DNA from: Microbacterium sp. YJN-G
GTDB taxonomy: Bacteria; Actinomycetota; Actinomycetes; Actinomycetales; Microbacteriaceae
Assembly (NCBI RefSeq): GCF_015040615.1
Contig: NZ_CP060402.1
Span: 1,984,001 to 2,048,000, forward strand
DNA: 64,000 nucleotides
Reading direction: 5' to 3'
This document shows, piece after piece, positions 30,766-40,120 of the stretch. Every line of letters starts with the position of its first letter. Position 1 is the stretch's first letter. Under the pieces are notes generated by a model. The model saw nothing but the letters and a program-made list of their open reading frames with translations, searched no databases and was not told the DNA's origin. The translations under genes and the position numbers were made by a program.

Positions 30766-31979
30766 TTCGACTTGCTCCGCTCGCTACGCACTTCGCCCTG
30801 AGCGACCCTATCCTTCGCGGCTGCGGGAATGGTGCGAGCGAAGGCGAGCAGCACGCCGCAGGCCAGCATCACCGAGAGCAGCGAGGTGCCGCCCTGCGAC
30901 ATGAACGGCAGCGGCACGCCCATCACGGGGAAGATGCGCAGCACGACGCCGATGTTGAACAGCGCCTGGCCGAGGATCCAGACGACGATGCCGCCTGCGG
31001 CGATCCTGACGAACGGATCGGAGGTCTTGCGGATGATGTGGAAGGCGCCGACGGCGAAGCAGCCGAACAGCACGAGTACGAGCAGGCAGCCCAGCAGCCC
31101 CAGCTCCTCGCCCACGATCGCGAAGATGTAGTCGTTCGCCGCGGCAGGCAGCCAGTACTTCTCCTGGGAGTTGCCGAGCCCGACGCCGAAGAAGCCGCCG
31201 GTGGCCATGCCCCACATGCCGTGCACGGCCTGATAGCACTCGTTGGTCGGGTCGCAGGCGTCGGGGTCGAAGGCGGCGAGGATGCGGGTCATCCGGTTCT
31301 CGCTGGTGAGGGCGTAGCCGAGGATGGCGGCCAGTCCCCCCAGCAGCGGCAGGATGAACAGGCGCAGCTTGGCGCCGGAGAAGAACAGGCAGCCGAGCAC
31401 GACGAGCACGAGCACCATGACGGTTCCCAGGTCGTTTCCGGCGATCACGGTGCCGATCGCGAGTATCGCGACGGGCACGACCGGGATGAACACCTGGTGC
31501 CACGTGCCCAGCCTCGCGTGCTTGCGCGCCAGCACCAGCGCGATCCACAGTGCGAGGGCGAGCTTGAGGAACTCCGACGGCTGCAGCTGCATGCCGCCGA
31601 CCTTGATCCAGTTCGTGTTGCCGTACGAGGTGATGCCGAGCCCCGGCACGAAGACGAGCAGCTGGAACAGCACGGCGAGGATCAGCACGGGCCAGGCGAG
31701 CTTCGCGAAGAAGCCGACCGGCAGCCTGCTGACGACGAACATCAGCGGGATGCCGATCACGGCGAACGCACCCTGACGCAGGGCGGTGTCGAAGGGGGCC
31801 GTGGGGTGGGCGCTGGTCGCCGAGAGCACCATCACGACGCCGAAGATCGTCAGCAGCACCGCGGTCGACGCGATCAGGATGTACTCGGTCGAGGGCGGAG
31901 CGAACAGCTTCCCGAGCGAGACGCGAGCCGCGAGACCGCGCGGTTCAGCGCGGCGCGGAGGGTGAGCCGTCTGCGTCAT
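30762..31979 (-). CDS. ftsW: SEDS glycosyltransferase FtsW
   Basis: Divisome peptidoglycan polymerase that works with FtsI. The 405-residue product has ten predicted membrane helices, the SEDS catalytic Asp region (IVGEELGLLGCLLVLVLFG) and the C-terminal VFPVMGVPLPFMSQGGTSLLS-type signature, here IFPVMGVPLPFMSQGGTSL. Its start overlaps the murD end by 35 nt, a longer overlap than elsewhere in the cluster. FtsW is preferred over RodA because of the dcw location. Confidence 0.95.
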   Translation of the reverse strand: MTQTAHPPRRAEPRGLAARVSLGKLFAPPSTEYILIASTAVLLTIFGVVMVLSATSAHPTAPFDTALRQGAFAVIGIPLMFVVSRLPVGFFAKLAWPVLILAVLFQLLVFVPGLGITSYGNTNWIKVGGMQLQPSEFLKLALALWIALVLARKHARLGTWHQVFIPVVPVAILAIGTVIAGNDLGTVMVLVLVVLGCLFFSGAKLRLFILPLLGGLAAILGYALTSENRMTRILAAFDPDACDPTNECYQAVHGMWGMATGGFFGVGLGNSQEKYWLPAAANDYIFAIVGEELGLLGCLLVLVLFGCFAVGAFHIIRKTSDPFVRIAAGGIVVWILGQALFNIGVVLRIFPVMGVPLPFMSQGGTSLLSVMLACGVLLAFARTIPAAAKDRVAQGEVRSERSKSK

Positions 31980-33483
31980 CGGCGGTCCCCCGTTCGATCC
32001 ATGCGCGCACCGCCCGGGCGAAGCGCTCTCCCCGGTCCGCGTAGCTGCTGAACTGGTCGAAGGATGCTGCGGCGGGAGCCAGAAGCACCGTCCCCTCGCC
32101 GTCGATCATCCCGGTGGCCAGTTCCACCACGCGGTCCATGACCTCTCCAGTGTCGCCAGCGACGACCTCCAGGAGCGGCACCTGCGGCGCGTGTCGCCGG
32201 AATGCGGCCAGCACCGGCTCACGGTCGACGCCGATCACGATGGCGCCGCCGGCGGTGCCTCCGGCCGTGGCCACCAGGTCGCTGAGGTCCACGCCCTTCA
32301 GATCGCCGCCGACGACCCACACCGCGCCCGGGTGGGCGCGCAGCGACGAGGCGGCTGCGTGCGGGTTGGTCGCCTTGGAGTCGTCGATCCACCGGATGCC
32401 GAGGTGCTCGGCGACGAGCTGGATGCGGTGCGCGTCGAGCTCGAAGCCCTGCAGCGCGTCGTGGATGGCGGCGGGGGCCACGCCCAGCGACCGCGCGAGG
32501 GCGGCGGCGGCGAGGATGTTCTGCACGATGTGGGGCGCGGCCAGTCCTGCGGCGCGCAGCTCGGCGACGGTCGTGAGCTCGAGGGCGCTGTGCCGGCGGT
32601 CGTCATGGAACGCGCGGTCGACGAGGATGCCGTCCACGACGCCGAGATCGCTGGGCCCCGGTGTGCCGAGGTCGAACCCGATCGCGCGGGCTCCCTCGAC
32701 GACGTCGGCCTCCTCGACCATCCGCATGGTGGCGGCGTCGGACTTGTTGTACACGCATGCCACGCGGGTGTGCCGGTAGACGACGGCCTTCGCGTCGCGG
32801 TACGCCTCGGCGCTGCCATGCCAGACGAGGTGGTCGTCGGCGAGGTTCAGGCAGGTCGCCGCGTAGGGCACGAGCTGCCCTGCGGGCTGCGACTGGCCGA
32901 TGTACCAGAGCTGGTGGCTGGAGAGCTCGACGACGAGCACGTCGAAACCGCCGGGGTCGCGCACGGCATCCAGCACCGGGATGCCGATGTTGCCGCAGGG
33001 CGCCGCACGCAGGCCGCCGGCGTTCAGCAGCGTCGCGGTGAGCTGGGTCGTGGTGGTCTTGCCGTTGGTGCCGGTGATCAGCACCCATTCGGCGGGTGTT
33101 CCGTCCGGACGCACCACCTTGTCGCGTACGCGCCAGGCCAGCTCGACGTCTCCCCACAGCGGGATGCCGCTCTGCAGCGCCCACGCGATGACGGGGTGGG
33201 CGGGCGCGAAGCCGGGAGAGGCCACGATGACCTCGGGTGCGAAGTCGCGCAGCGTCTCGGGCACCTGCTCCAGCGAGCCCAGTTCGAGGCGGGCGCCGAT
33301 GACGGGCACCAGGCGCGCGTACTCCTCCGAGGCGGCCTCGGAGAGCACCAGCACCTCGGCGCCGAGCTCGGTCAGCGTGTCGGCGGCGGAGAAGCCGGTC
33401 ACCGAGAGTCCGAGCACGGCGACGCGCAGTCCGCGCCAGTCGGCGTGCCAGCTGGTGAGACCGTCCAGGCGTGATGTGGTCAT
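31945..33483 (-). CDS. murD: UDP-N-acetylmuramoyl-L-alanine-D-glutamate ligase
   Basis: Adds D-glutamate to UDP-MurNAc-Ala. From ATG 33483 (MTTSRLDGLTSWHADWRG) the protein has 512 residues. It shows a Rossmann N-domain (VAVLGLSVTGFSAADTL, about 21-37), the Mur ATP loop ITGTNGKTTTTQLTA (about 135-149) and DDSKATNPHAAASSL, characteristic of MurD. Upstream extension would run into mraY and looks non-coding. The C-terminus overlaps ftsW by 35 nt. Confidence 0.96.
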   Translation of the reverse strand: MTTSRLDGLTSWHADWRGLRVAVLGLSVTGFSAADTLTELGAEVLVLSEAASEEYARLVPVIGARLELGSLEQVPETLRDFAPEVIVASPGFAPAHPVIAWALQSGIPLWGDVELAWRVRDKVVRPDGTPAEWVLITGTNGKTTTTQLTATLLNAGGLRAAPCGNIGIPVLDAVRDPGGFDVLVVELSSHQLWYIGQSQPAGQLVPYAATCLNLADDHLVWHGSAEAYRDAKAVVYRHTRVACVYNKSDAATMRMVEEADVVEGARAIGFDLGTPGPSDLGVVDGILVDRAFHDDRRHSALELTTVAELRAAGLAAPHIVQNILAAAALARSLGVAPAAIHDALQGFELDAHRIQLVAEHLGIRWIDDSKATNPHAAASSLRAHPGAVWVVGGDLKGVDLSDLVATAGGTAGGAIVIGVDREPVLAAFRRHAPQVPLLEVVAGDTGEVMDRVVELATGMIDGEGTVLLAPAAASFDQFSSYADRGERFARAVRAWIERGTADDADGSPSAPR

Positions 33484-33488
33484 GGCGA

Positions 33489-34598
33489 TCAGCCGACCGA
33501 GGCCTGGGCGAACCAGTCCACGTAGAACAGTCCGACGGCAGACGCGGCGAGCAGACCCGCGATGATCCAGAGGCGCACGACGATCGTGACCTCCTGCCAG
33601 CCGCGCATCTCGAGATGGTGATGGAACGGGCTCATCAGGAACAGCCGCTTGCCGCGGGTGATCTTGAAGTAGATCCGCTGCAGGATGACCGAGCCGGACG
33701 AGATCACGAAGATGCCGGCGATGATCAGGAGCAGCAGCTCGGTGCGGGTGAGGATCGCCATCGCGGTGATCACGCCGCCGATGGCCATGGATCCGACGTC
33801 GCCCATGAAGACCTTCGCCTTGGGCGCGTTCCACCACAGGAAGCCCACCAGGCCGCCGGCGAACGCCGCGGCGACGGTGGCCAGGTTCAGCGGCTCGCGC
33901 ACCTCGTAGCATCCCGGGATCGCCCAGCCCTCACCTACGCACGACTGCTTGAACTGCCAGAACGCGATCAGGCCGTAGGCGCCGACCACGAGCACGCCCG
34001 CGCCGGCGGCGAGGCCGTCCAGGCCGTCGGTGAGATTGACGCTGTTCGAGGTCGCCACGCCGATGATCGAGACCCAGATGAGGTAGAGGATCCAGCCGAC
34101 CACGGCGCCGAAGGCGAACAGGTTCAGCCAGGAGATGTCGCGGAACAGTGAGACGTAGCCGCTGGCAGGATACTGTCCGAGCGAGTTCGGGAAGTTCAGC
34201 GCGACCACGCCGAACGGGATGAGCACGAGCAGCTGCCCGACGACCTTGCGCCACCCGGACAGGCCGAGGCTGCGCTGGCTGCGCACCTTCATGTAGTCGT
34301 CGATGAAGCCCACGATGCCGAAGCCGACCATCAGCCAGAGCACGAGGATGGCCGACAGCGCCGGGGTGGTGCCGCCGAAGTAGGTGCCGGCGAAGTAGCC
34401 GATGATGGTGCCGAGGATGAAGATGACGCCGCCCATGGTGGGGGTGCCGCGTTTGGCCTCGTGGTTCGGGTTGGAGATGTCCTCAGGGGTGCGGATGACC
34501 TGCCCCCACCCGATCCTGCGGAATCCCTTCAGGAACACGGGGGTCAGGAAGAGCGAGAAGGCGAGCGATATCGCCGTCGCCATAAGCAAGGACCTCAC
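33489..34598 (-). CDS. mraY: Phospho-MurNAc-pentapeptide transferase
   Basis: Integral membrane enzyme that makes lipid I from UDP-MurNAc-pentapeptide and undecaprenyl phosphate. The 369-residue product has ten helices and the motifs RGTPTMGG, FIDDYMKV (catalytic DD), NLTDGLDGLAAG and SPFHHHLEMRG. GTG 34598 overlaps the murF stop by 4 nt, which sets the start; ATG 34583 would be the next choice. The target family of tunicamycin and muraymycins. Confidence 0.97.
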   Translation of the reverse strand: MRSLLMATAISLAFSLFLTPVFLKGFRRIGWGQVIRTPEDISNPNHEAKRGTPTMGGVIFILGTIIGYFAGTYFGGTTPALSAILVLWLMVGFGIVGFIDDYMKVRSQRSLGLSGWRKVVGQLLVLIPFGVVALNFPNSLGQYPASGYVSLFRDISWLNLFAFGAVVGWILYLIWVSIIGVATSNSVNLTDGLDGLAAGAGVLVVGAYGLIAFWQFKQSCVGEGWAIPGCYEVREPLNLATVAAAFAGGLVGFLWWNAPKAKVFMGDVGSMAIGGVITAMAILTRTELLLLIIAGIFVISSGSVILQRIYFKITRGKRLFLMSPFHHHLEMRGWQEVTIVVRLWIIAGLLAASAVGLFYVDWFAQASVG

Positions 34599-36007
34599 GA
34601 GAACAATTCTCCCAGACGATCGCCGAGATGCCTGAGCCCGACGGAGTTGGACGACTTCACCAGGACGCGATCGCCGTCGCGCAGCTCGTTCTTCAGGTAC
34701 TCGAAGGCGGCATCCTGATCGGGAAGGTGCACGGCCTCGCTGTCCCACGACCCCTCGCCCACGGCCGAGACGTAGAGGCGACGTGCCTCGGGCCCGACCA
34801 CGACGATGCGGCGGATGTTCAGGCGCACAGCGAGCAGTCCGATGCGGTCGTGCTCCTCGCCGGCGGCATCGCCCAGTTCACTCATCGCGCCGAGGACGGC
34901 GACGGTGCGCTCACCGGGACCGGTGATCTGCGCGAGGGTGCGCAGCGCGGCCGCCATCGAGTCGGGGCTGGCGTTGTAGGCGTCGTTGATGATCCGCACG
35001 CGGTCGTTGCCCAGCGGCTGCATGCGCCAGCGCTCGGCGAGCTGCACGGTCTCCAGTCGCTCGACGGCCGCCGGTACGGGCACACCGAGAGCCTGCGCCG
35101 CGGCGATGGCGGCGAGGGCGTTCGAGACGTGATGGGCACCGAGCACGTGCAGTCGCAGCGGGGTGCGCTCGGTGCCGTGCACGATCGTGCAGCTCGTGCC
35201 CGATGCCGACACCACGACATCCTCGGCGCGCACCTCGGCCGCGGAGCCCTGGCCGAACGCCACCACCGACATGCCGCGCTCGGCGGCGATGTCGCGCATC
35301 GCCCACACGCGGGGATCGTCGATGTTGAGCACGGCGACCCCGCCGGGACGGGCGGCCTGGACGAGCTCCGCCTTGGCACGGGCGGTCGCCTCGATGCCGC
35401 CGAACCCGCCGGCATGCGCGAGGCCCACCATGAGCACGACGGCCACGTCGGGCTCGACGAGCCCCGCGAGCCGCGCGATGCTGCCCGGCCCATCGGCGCC
35501 GAACTCGCTGACCAGGAAGCGGGTGCTCCCGGTGACGCGCAGCATGGTCAGCGGAGCGCCGACCTCGTTGTTGTACGACCGGATCGGGGCGACCGTCTCA
35601 CCCTCGTCGGCGAGGATGCGCGCCAGGAAGTTCTTGGTCGTGGTCTTGCCGTTCGAGCCGGTGATCCCCACGATCCGCAGGCCGCCCGCCTCGCGCACGC
35701 GCGCGACGACGGCGCGGGCGAGATCCGCGAGAGCGCCGACGGCATCCGCCACGACGATCTGCGACACGGCGACGTCGACCGGACGCTCCACGATGGCCAG
35801 CACCGCGCCGGCTTCGACGGCGGCGCCGACGAAGCGGTGGCCGTCGGTGGTCTCGCCGGGCTTGGCGACGAAGATCGATCCGGGTGCCATCTCACGGGAG
35901 TCGGTGTCGACGGTGCCGTCGACCAGGGTCTCGGGGGTGTCCGAACCGGCCGGACGTAGCTCGCCGTGCAGGATCTCGGCGATCTCAGCGAGCGACAGGG
36001 CGATCAT
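34595..36007 (-). CDS. murF: UDP-MurNAc-tripeptide-D-Ala-D-Ala ligase
   Basis: Completes the stem by adding D-Ala-D-Ala. The 470-residue product has the substrate domain with GSIFVAKPGETTDGHRF (about 42-58), the ATP loop GITGSNGKTTTKNFLA (about 114-129) and NDAYNASPDSMAAAL (about 318-332). ATG 36007 has a GGAGATG site. It is separated from ftsI by 30 nt. MurE is missing from its usual place between ftsI and murF, so that gene must lie elsewhere in the genome. Confidence 0.96.
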   Translation of the reverse strand: MIALSLAEIAEILHGELRPAGSDTPETLVDGTVDTDSREMAPGSIFVAKPGETTDGHRFVGAAVEAGAVLAIVERPVDVAVSQIVVADAVGALADLARAVVARVREAGGLRIVGITGSNGKTTTKNFLARILADEGETVAPIRSYNNEVGAPLTMLRVTGSTRFLVSEFGADGPGSIARLAGLVEPDVAVVLMVGLAHAGGFGGIEATARAKAELVQAARPGGVAVLNIDDPRVWAMRDIAAERGMSVVAFGQGSAAEVRAEDVVVSASGTSCTIVHGTERTPLRLHVLGAHHVSNALAAIAAAQALGVPVPAAVERLETVQLAERWRMQPLGNDRVRIINDAYNASPDSMAAALRTLAQITGPGERTVAVLGAMSELGDAAGEEHDRIGLLAVRLNIRRIVVVGPEARRLYVSAVGEGSWDSEAVHLPDQDAAFEYLKNELRDGDRVLVKSSNSVGLRHLGDRLGELFS

Positions 36008-36037
36008 GTTCCATCTCCAGGCGCGGCAGAACGCCGA

Positions 36038-37816
36038 CTAATCGAATTTGGGAAGCAGCTCGCCCATCGGCTCCGACGACGGTGCGACGCGGTAGGTCTT
36101 CAGCACCTGGGTCATGGCCTGCTGGAAGGCGACGGCTGTTGCTGCCGACGTCCTCATCTTAGTCGGCTCGTCCAGAGTCACCACGACGACGTACTTCGGA
36201 TCCTCGACGGGGGCCATGCCCACGATGCTGGTGAAGTACACGCCCTTCTTGTAGCCGCCGTTGTTGTCGGTCTTCTGCGCGCTTCCCGTCTTGATGCCGA
36301 TCCGGTAACCGGGAACCTTGACGGTCTTCGACAGCCCGCCCTGGACGGCGACGTTCTCGAGCATCCGCCGCACATCCTGCGCGGTCTCGGGCTTGATGAT
36401 CTGCTCGCCCGCGGAGACGGTCACCTCGTGGACCGTGCCGTCGGCGTCGGTGCACGACTCCACCAGTGACAGGTCGATCTTCTTTCCGTCGTTGGCGAGC
36501 GCCTGGTACGCCCCGGCCAGCTGGGCGGTGGTGACCGTGAACGCCTGGCCGAAGGTGGTGGTGTACAGCGTCTGGTTGTCCCACTTCGCGGGATCGTTGA
36601 TCAGACCCTTCTGCTCGGCGGGGAAGCCGATCGCGGTGCGTTCGCCGACGCCGAAGCGCTCGAGGTAGTCGGCTCGCGTACGGGGATCCACGAGCGTGCC
36701 GAACTTCGACAGCGACACGTTCGACGAATCGATGAGCGCGCCGGCCAGGGTGTACTCGTACACCGGGTGCGGGAACGGGTCGTTGATGACCGCGCCGTTG
36801 GGGAAGGTCTCGCGGCTGCGGGCAGTGACGTGCGAGGTGGGGGTGGCCTTGCCCTGATCGATCACGGTGGCCGCGGTGATCGCCTTGAAGGTGGACCCCG
36901 GCTCCCACGCGTTGGAGAAGATCTGCGACTTCCAGTACTTCTGGTCGACCGTGTCGATGTCATTGGGGTCGACGGAGGGCCACTCGGCGGCCGCCCTGAT
37001 CTTTCCGGTCTCCACCTCGACGACCGTGACGGTGCCCGCCTTGGCCCCCTGGCGCTTGCCCTCCTCGGCGATCATCTGCTGCAGGTACCAGTTCAGGTCG
37101 CTGTCGATCGTGAGCTGCACGGTGCCGCCGTCGACGGCCGGCACGGTGCGCTCGCTGCCGGGGATCCGCACGCCGCCCTGACCGCGCTTGTAGGTGCTCG
37201 ATCCGTCGGTCGCGGCCAGACACTGCTGCTGCATCCGTTCGATGCCGTACTGCGGCTCACCGGCGCCGTTGAGGAAGCCGACCATGGTGCCCGCGACGGC
37301 GCCGTTCGGGTACACCCGGACCGGTCGCGGGGAGTTGTGCAGGTAGGCGAGGTTCAGGTCGCGCAGCTCGAGGTACTGGTCGGTGGTGAGACCGTTCTTG
37401 AGCGGCGCGTACTGGGAGTTGCGGTCCTTCGCCAGGGCTGCGGCGACGACCCCGCGCACCTGGTCGCCGGTCATCCCGACGATCTCGGCGATCCGCTCGC
37501 TGGCCTCGGCCCACGGCATCGACGGCTTGCGGTTCTTCTCCTTCTGCTCCTCGTAGTCCTGGATGAGCTTCGGATCGAGGATGGAGTCGTACACCAGCGT
37601 GCCGAGCGCGAGCACCGTGCCGTTCGCGTCGACGATGTCACCGCGGGCACCGGCGATGGTGCGCGTCGCCCCGAGGTTGGAGTCGGCGATGTGGTCGTCG
37701 GCGTGCACGACCTGGATGTCGACCAGCCGGAAGACGAAGGCCGAGAGCACCGTGAGGATCACGGCGAGTGCGACGACAGTGCGCCGTCGCGTTCCGCGTG
37801 TTGCTCGCGTGGTCAT
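36038..37816 (-). CDS. ftsI: Division transpeptidase FtsI (PBP2/PBP3 type)
   Basis: Class B penicillin-binding protein that cross-links septal peptidoglycan with FtsW. The 592-residue product has an N-terminal basic cytoplasmic tail and one membrane helix (VVALAVILTVLSAFVF, about 14-29), a pedestal domain, and the transpeptidase with GSTFK (catalytic Ser near residue 309), SSN near 365 and KTGSAQ near 510. The three penicillin-binding motifs are intact. A GGATGGAG site precedes ATG 37816. It follows the ftsL-like gene by 24 nt. Confidence 0.97.
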   Translation of the reverse strand: MTTRATRGTRRRTVVALAVILTVLSAFVFRLVDIQVVHADDHIADSNLGATRTIAGARGDIVDANGTVLALGTLVYDSILDPKLIQDYEEQKEKNRKPSMPWAEASERIAEIVGMTGDQVRGVVAAALAKDRNSQYAPLKNGLTTDQYLELRDLNLAYLHNSPRPVRVYPNGAVAGTMVGFLNGAGEPQYGIERMQQQCLAATDGSSTYKRGQGGVRIPGSERTVPAVDGGTVQLTIDSDLNWYLQQMIAEEGKRQGAKAGTVTVVEVETGKIRAAAEWPSVDPNDIDTVDQKYWKSQIFSNAWEPGSTFKAITAATVIDQGKATPTSHVTARSRETFPNGAVINDPFPHPVYEYTLAGALIDSSNVSLSKFGTLVDPRTRADYLERFGVGERTAIGFPAEQKGLINDPAKWDNQTLYTTTFGQAFTVTTAQLAGAYQALANDGKKIDLSLVESCTDADGTVHEVTVSAGEQIIKPETAQDVRRMLENVAVQGGLSKTVKVPGYRIGIKTGSAQKTDNNGGYKKGVYFTSIVGMAPVEDPKYVVVVTLDEPTKMRTSAATAVAFQQAMTQVLKTYRVAPSSEPMGELLPKFD

Positions 37817-37840
37817 GCGGCGGTCTCCATCCTGGCGGCT

Positions 37841-38413
37841 CTATCGGGTGGTCGGCGAGGGCAGCCCGTCGGTGAGGACGGGAGGCTTGTCGGGCTCGGT
37901 GCTCTGCTGGGCTGTGGCGTCGGCAGGTGTCTGCTCCTGCGCCGCCGAGGGCGGGGGTGCGGGCGGCAGCAGGAGCGCGTTGCCGACCGTGGTGGAGCCG
38001 TTGGGTGTGACGGTCGAGTTCCAGTCGGCGCCGTGGCCCTCGCCGAGGACGACCCCGTCGCTGAGGCGCAGGTACGAGGCGGAGCCGGTGACGACCAGCC
38101 CCAACGCATCCGCGCGCTTGGCCAGGGACTGCGGCGAGTTGAGACCGGCCAGGTCGTCGTTCAGCGCCTGCTTCTGCAGCGAGAGCTCGTGCTGCTGGCT
38201 GTTGAGCTCGGCGAGGGCGAAGGCGTCCTGGGTCGAGGCGAGCGAGATGCCCATCTGCGCGATGCCGATGGCCAGCGCCCCGCCCACCGCGAGCAGAGCG
38301 TAGGCGATTCGGGGCCGGCGGCGCGACGAGGGCTCCGTGACAGGACGGAGTCGTCGTGCCGGCGCCGGGCGGGGGTCGGTGTGCGGCGCGACGCGCGCAT
38401 GCTGCAGGCTCAT
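37841..38413 (-). CDS. ftsL: FtsL-like division protein
   Basis: Short bitopic protein of 190 residues in the ftsL position between rsmH and ftsI. A basic N-terminus leads to one membrane helix ([23 protein letters not shown], about 36-58). A coiled coil ([20 protein letters not shown], about 66-86) and ADALGLVV follow, then a Pro/Ala/Thr-rich periplasmic tail of about 60 residues. FtsL sequences are poorly conserved, so the call rests on location, topology and the coiled coil. ATG 38413 overlaps the rsmH stop by 4 nt. Confidence 0.8.
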   Translation of the reverse strand: MSLQHARVAPHTDPRPAPARRLRPVTEPSSRRRPRIAYALLAVGGALAIGIAQMGISLASTQDAFALAELNSQQHELSLQKQALNDDLAGLNSPQSLAKRADALGLVVTGSASYLRLSDGVVLGEGHGADWNSTVTPNGSTTVGNALLLPPAPPPSAAQEQTPADATAQQSTEPDKPPVLTDGLPSPTTR

Positions 38414-39348
38414 GACCTCTCCCTCAGCTTCTCGGCGGCGCGCAGTCGCACCGGGATCGCGCGCGGGTTGCGAGCCCGCTCCTCGTCACCTGCGAGCTCG
38501 GCGCCCTTGGTCAGCATCCGGAACCGCGGTGCGTGCTCGGGCAGTTCGACGGGCAGGCCCGCCGGCGCCGTCGAGGCGGATGCCGCGGCGAACGCCTGCT
38601 TGACCAGGCGGTCCTCGAGCGACTGGTAGGCCATCACAGCGATGCGACCACCGACGATGAGTGCGTCCATGGCCGCGGGAATCGCGTCCGCCAGCACGCT
38701 CAGCTCGGAGTTGACCTCGATGCGCAGCGCCTGGAAGACGCGCTTGGCCGGGTGCCCTGCGCGCTGGGCCGCGGCGGGGGTGGCGGCCACGAGCAGGTCG
38801 ACGAGTTCGCCGGAACGGGTGAGCGGCTGGGTCTTCCGCGCCTCGACGATGAAGCGCGCGTAGCGGCCGGCGAGCTTCTCCTCGCCGAAACGCTCGAAGA
38901 TGCGCCGCAGCTGCCCCTCGCTGTACTCGGCGAGGATCGTCGCGGCGGTGCGCCCCTTGGTCTGATCCATCCGCATGTCCAGCGGCGCGTCCTTGGAGTA
39001 CGCGAAGCCGCGCTCGGCCTCATCGAGCTGCAGCGATGAGACGCCCAGGTCGAACAGGATCGCCGAGGCCCCCTGCGCGTGCAGCCCGATCTCGTCGTAC
39101 ACGGTGTGCACGAGCTTCACCCGGTCACCGAACGGCGCCAGCCGCTCCCCCGCGATGCGCAGCGCGTCGGTGTCGCGGTCGAGCCCGACCAGGCGGATGT
39201 TCGGGAAGCGCTCCAGGAACGCTTCGGAGTGCCCTCCCATGCCGAGGGTGGCGTCGACGAGGATCGCGCCGTCCTGCTGCAGCGCGGGGGCGAGCAGTTC
39301 GATGCAGCGCTCGAGGAGCACCGGGGTGTGGATGTCGCGGAGGCTCAT
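38410..39348 (-). CDS. rsmH: 16S rRNA (cytosine(1402)-N(4))-methyltransferase
   Basis: SAM-dependent methyltransferase (MraW) acting on C1402 of 16S rRNA. The 312-residue product has [13 protein letters not shown], the SAM-binding [14 protein letters not shown] (about 33-46), [10 protein letters not shown] and the [15 protein letters not shown] family motif (about 101-115), with [17 protein letters not shown] near the C-terminus. It is 98 nt after mraZ and overlaps the next gene. Confidence 0.96.
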   Translation of the reverse strand: MSLRDIHTPVLLERCIELLAPALQQDGAILVDATLGMGGHSEAFLERFPNIRLVGLDRDTDALRIAGERLAPFGDRVKLVHTVYDEIGLHAQGASAILFDLGVSSLQLDEAERGFAYSKDAPLDMRMDQTKGRTAATILAEYSEGQLRRIFERFGEEKLAGRYARFIVEARKTQPLTRSGELVDLLVAATPAAAQRAGHPAKRVFQALRIEVNSELSVLADAIPAAMDALIVGGRIAVMAYQSLEDRLVKQAFAAASASTAPAGLPVELPEHAPRFRMLTKGAELAGDEERARNPRAIPVRLRAAEKLRERS

Positions 39349-39446
39349 GATCGTCTATCCCGTGACCTCCGGCTCTGATTCCTCTCCGCTCGACCCGGCA
39401 CCGGGGAAGTGTGTCGGGGCGGAGCGGCGAGGCATCACAGCCGTGG

Positions 39447-39878
39447 TCAGAACAATCCGGGAATCACCTCCTGTTCCAGATCTGCGTAGGACTCTTCATT
39501 GCTCTCCAGGTACGCGTTCCATGCGGACGCGTCCCAGATCTCGGCGTGGGCGCCGACTCCCGTGACCACCAGCTCCTTCTCCAGCCCCGCGTACTGCCGA
39601 AGGTGCGCGGGAAGGGTGATGCGGTTCTGGCTGTCGGGCATCTCGGCGCTGGCGCCGGAGAGGAACATCCGCAGGAAGTCACGGGCCTGCTTGTTGCTGA
39701 GGGGCGCCTGCCGGATGCGGTCGTGCATCGCCTCGAATTCGGCCGTGCTGAACACGTAGAGGCAGCGCTCCTGCCCTCGAGTGACCACGATGCCGCCGGC
39801 GAGGTCCTCGCGGAACTTCGCAGGGAGGATGACCCTCCCCTTGTCGTCCAGCTTCGGAGTATGCGTTCCCAGCAGCAT
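39447..39878 (-). CDS. mraZ: Transcriptional regulator MraZ
   Basis: DNA-binding regulator of the dcw cluster, 143 residues, assembled from two SpoVT/AbrB-like repeats: [17 protein letters not shown] (about 10-26) and [19 protein letters not shown] (about 81-99). ATG 39878 has an AGGGGG site 9 nt upstream. Directly upstream are three AAAGTGG-type repeats with a 10-bp period, the known MraZ box layout, so autoregulation of the cluster is likely. Confidence 0.96.
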   Translation of the reverse strand: MLLGTHTPKLDDKGRVILPAKFREDLAGGIVVTRGQERCLYVFSTAEFEAMHDRIRQAPLSNKQARDFLRMFLSGASAEMPDSQNRITLPAHLRQYAGLEKELVVTGVGAHAEIWDASAWNAYLESNEESYADLEQEVIPGLF

Positions 39879-39923
39879 CGGCCATCACCCCCTCTGTAGT
39901 TCCGGCCAACTCGAGGTGCGCAC

Positions 39924-39950
39924 CACTTTACTCCACTTCCCTCCACTTTC
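39924..39950 (-). promoter_or_regulatory. MraZ box array upstream of mraZ
   Basis: Read on the reverse strand, three copies of the form AAGTGGAG or AAGTGGTG occur with their GTGG cores exactly 10 bp apart (cores at 39944-39947, 39934-39937 and 39924-39927). Tandem boxes with this period are the established recognition layout of MraZ. They lie 46-72 bp before the mraZ start. Confidence 0.75.
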
Positions 39951-39997
39951 CTACGAGTTTCTCCCGCACCGGCACGGTGAGCCGCGTCCAGAACGCG

Positions 39998-40030
39998 AAA
40001 ACCCCCGTGATCCTGCGGAATCACGAGGGT
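39998..40030 (-). terminator. Hairpin with T tract upstream of the mraZ promoter region
   Basis: On the reverse strand CCCTCGTGATTCC pairs with GGATCACGGGG (one bulge and one mismatch) around GCA and is followed by TTTT. It would insulate the dcw cluster from transcription arriving from the DUF3040 gene. Confidence 0.5.
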
Positions 40031-40056
40031 GGAGTGAAGTGGAGGAAAAGTGGAGG
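40029..40056 (+). promoter_or_regulatory. Second, inverted MraZ-like box array
   Basis: Three GTGGAG repeats on the forward strand with cores at 40029, 40039 and 40050 (spacings 10 and 11). They are in the opposite orientation to the array next to mraZ and about 80 bp away, flanking the hairpin. The function is inferred only from similarity to the first array. Confidence 0.5.
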
Positions 40057-40080
40057 GGAAAGGGCGCGCGGGCAAGAGAA

Positions 40081-40107
40081 AAGCCCGGATGCCATGCATC
40101 CGGGCTT
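40081..40107 (-). terminator. Terminator of the DUF3040 gene
   Basis: A perfect 12-bp stem (AAGCCCGGATGC with its complement) and 3-nt loop, 14 nt after the stop, followed on the reverse strand by a CTTTTCTCT tract. Confidence 0.85.
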
Positions 40108-40120
40108 CGTGACGGTCAGA

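Noticed and set aside
34598..34748. N-terminal extension of MraY
   Set aside because: The extension overlaps the murF reading frame; GTG 34598 overlaps the murF stop in the usual GTGA fashion and the protein begins where the family begins.
36038..39878. Missing murE, ftsA and ddl as a deletion in the division cluster
   Set aside because: FtsA is absent from actinobacteria in general, and the other two genes are often elsewhere; the cluster is otherwise continuous.
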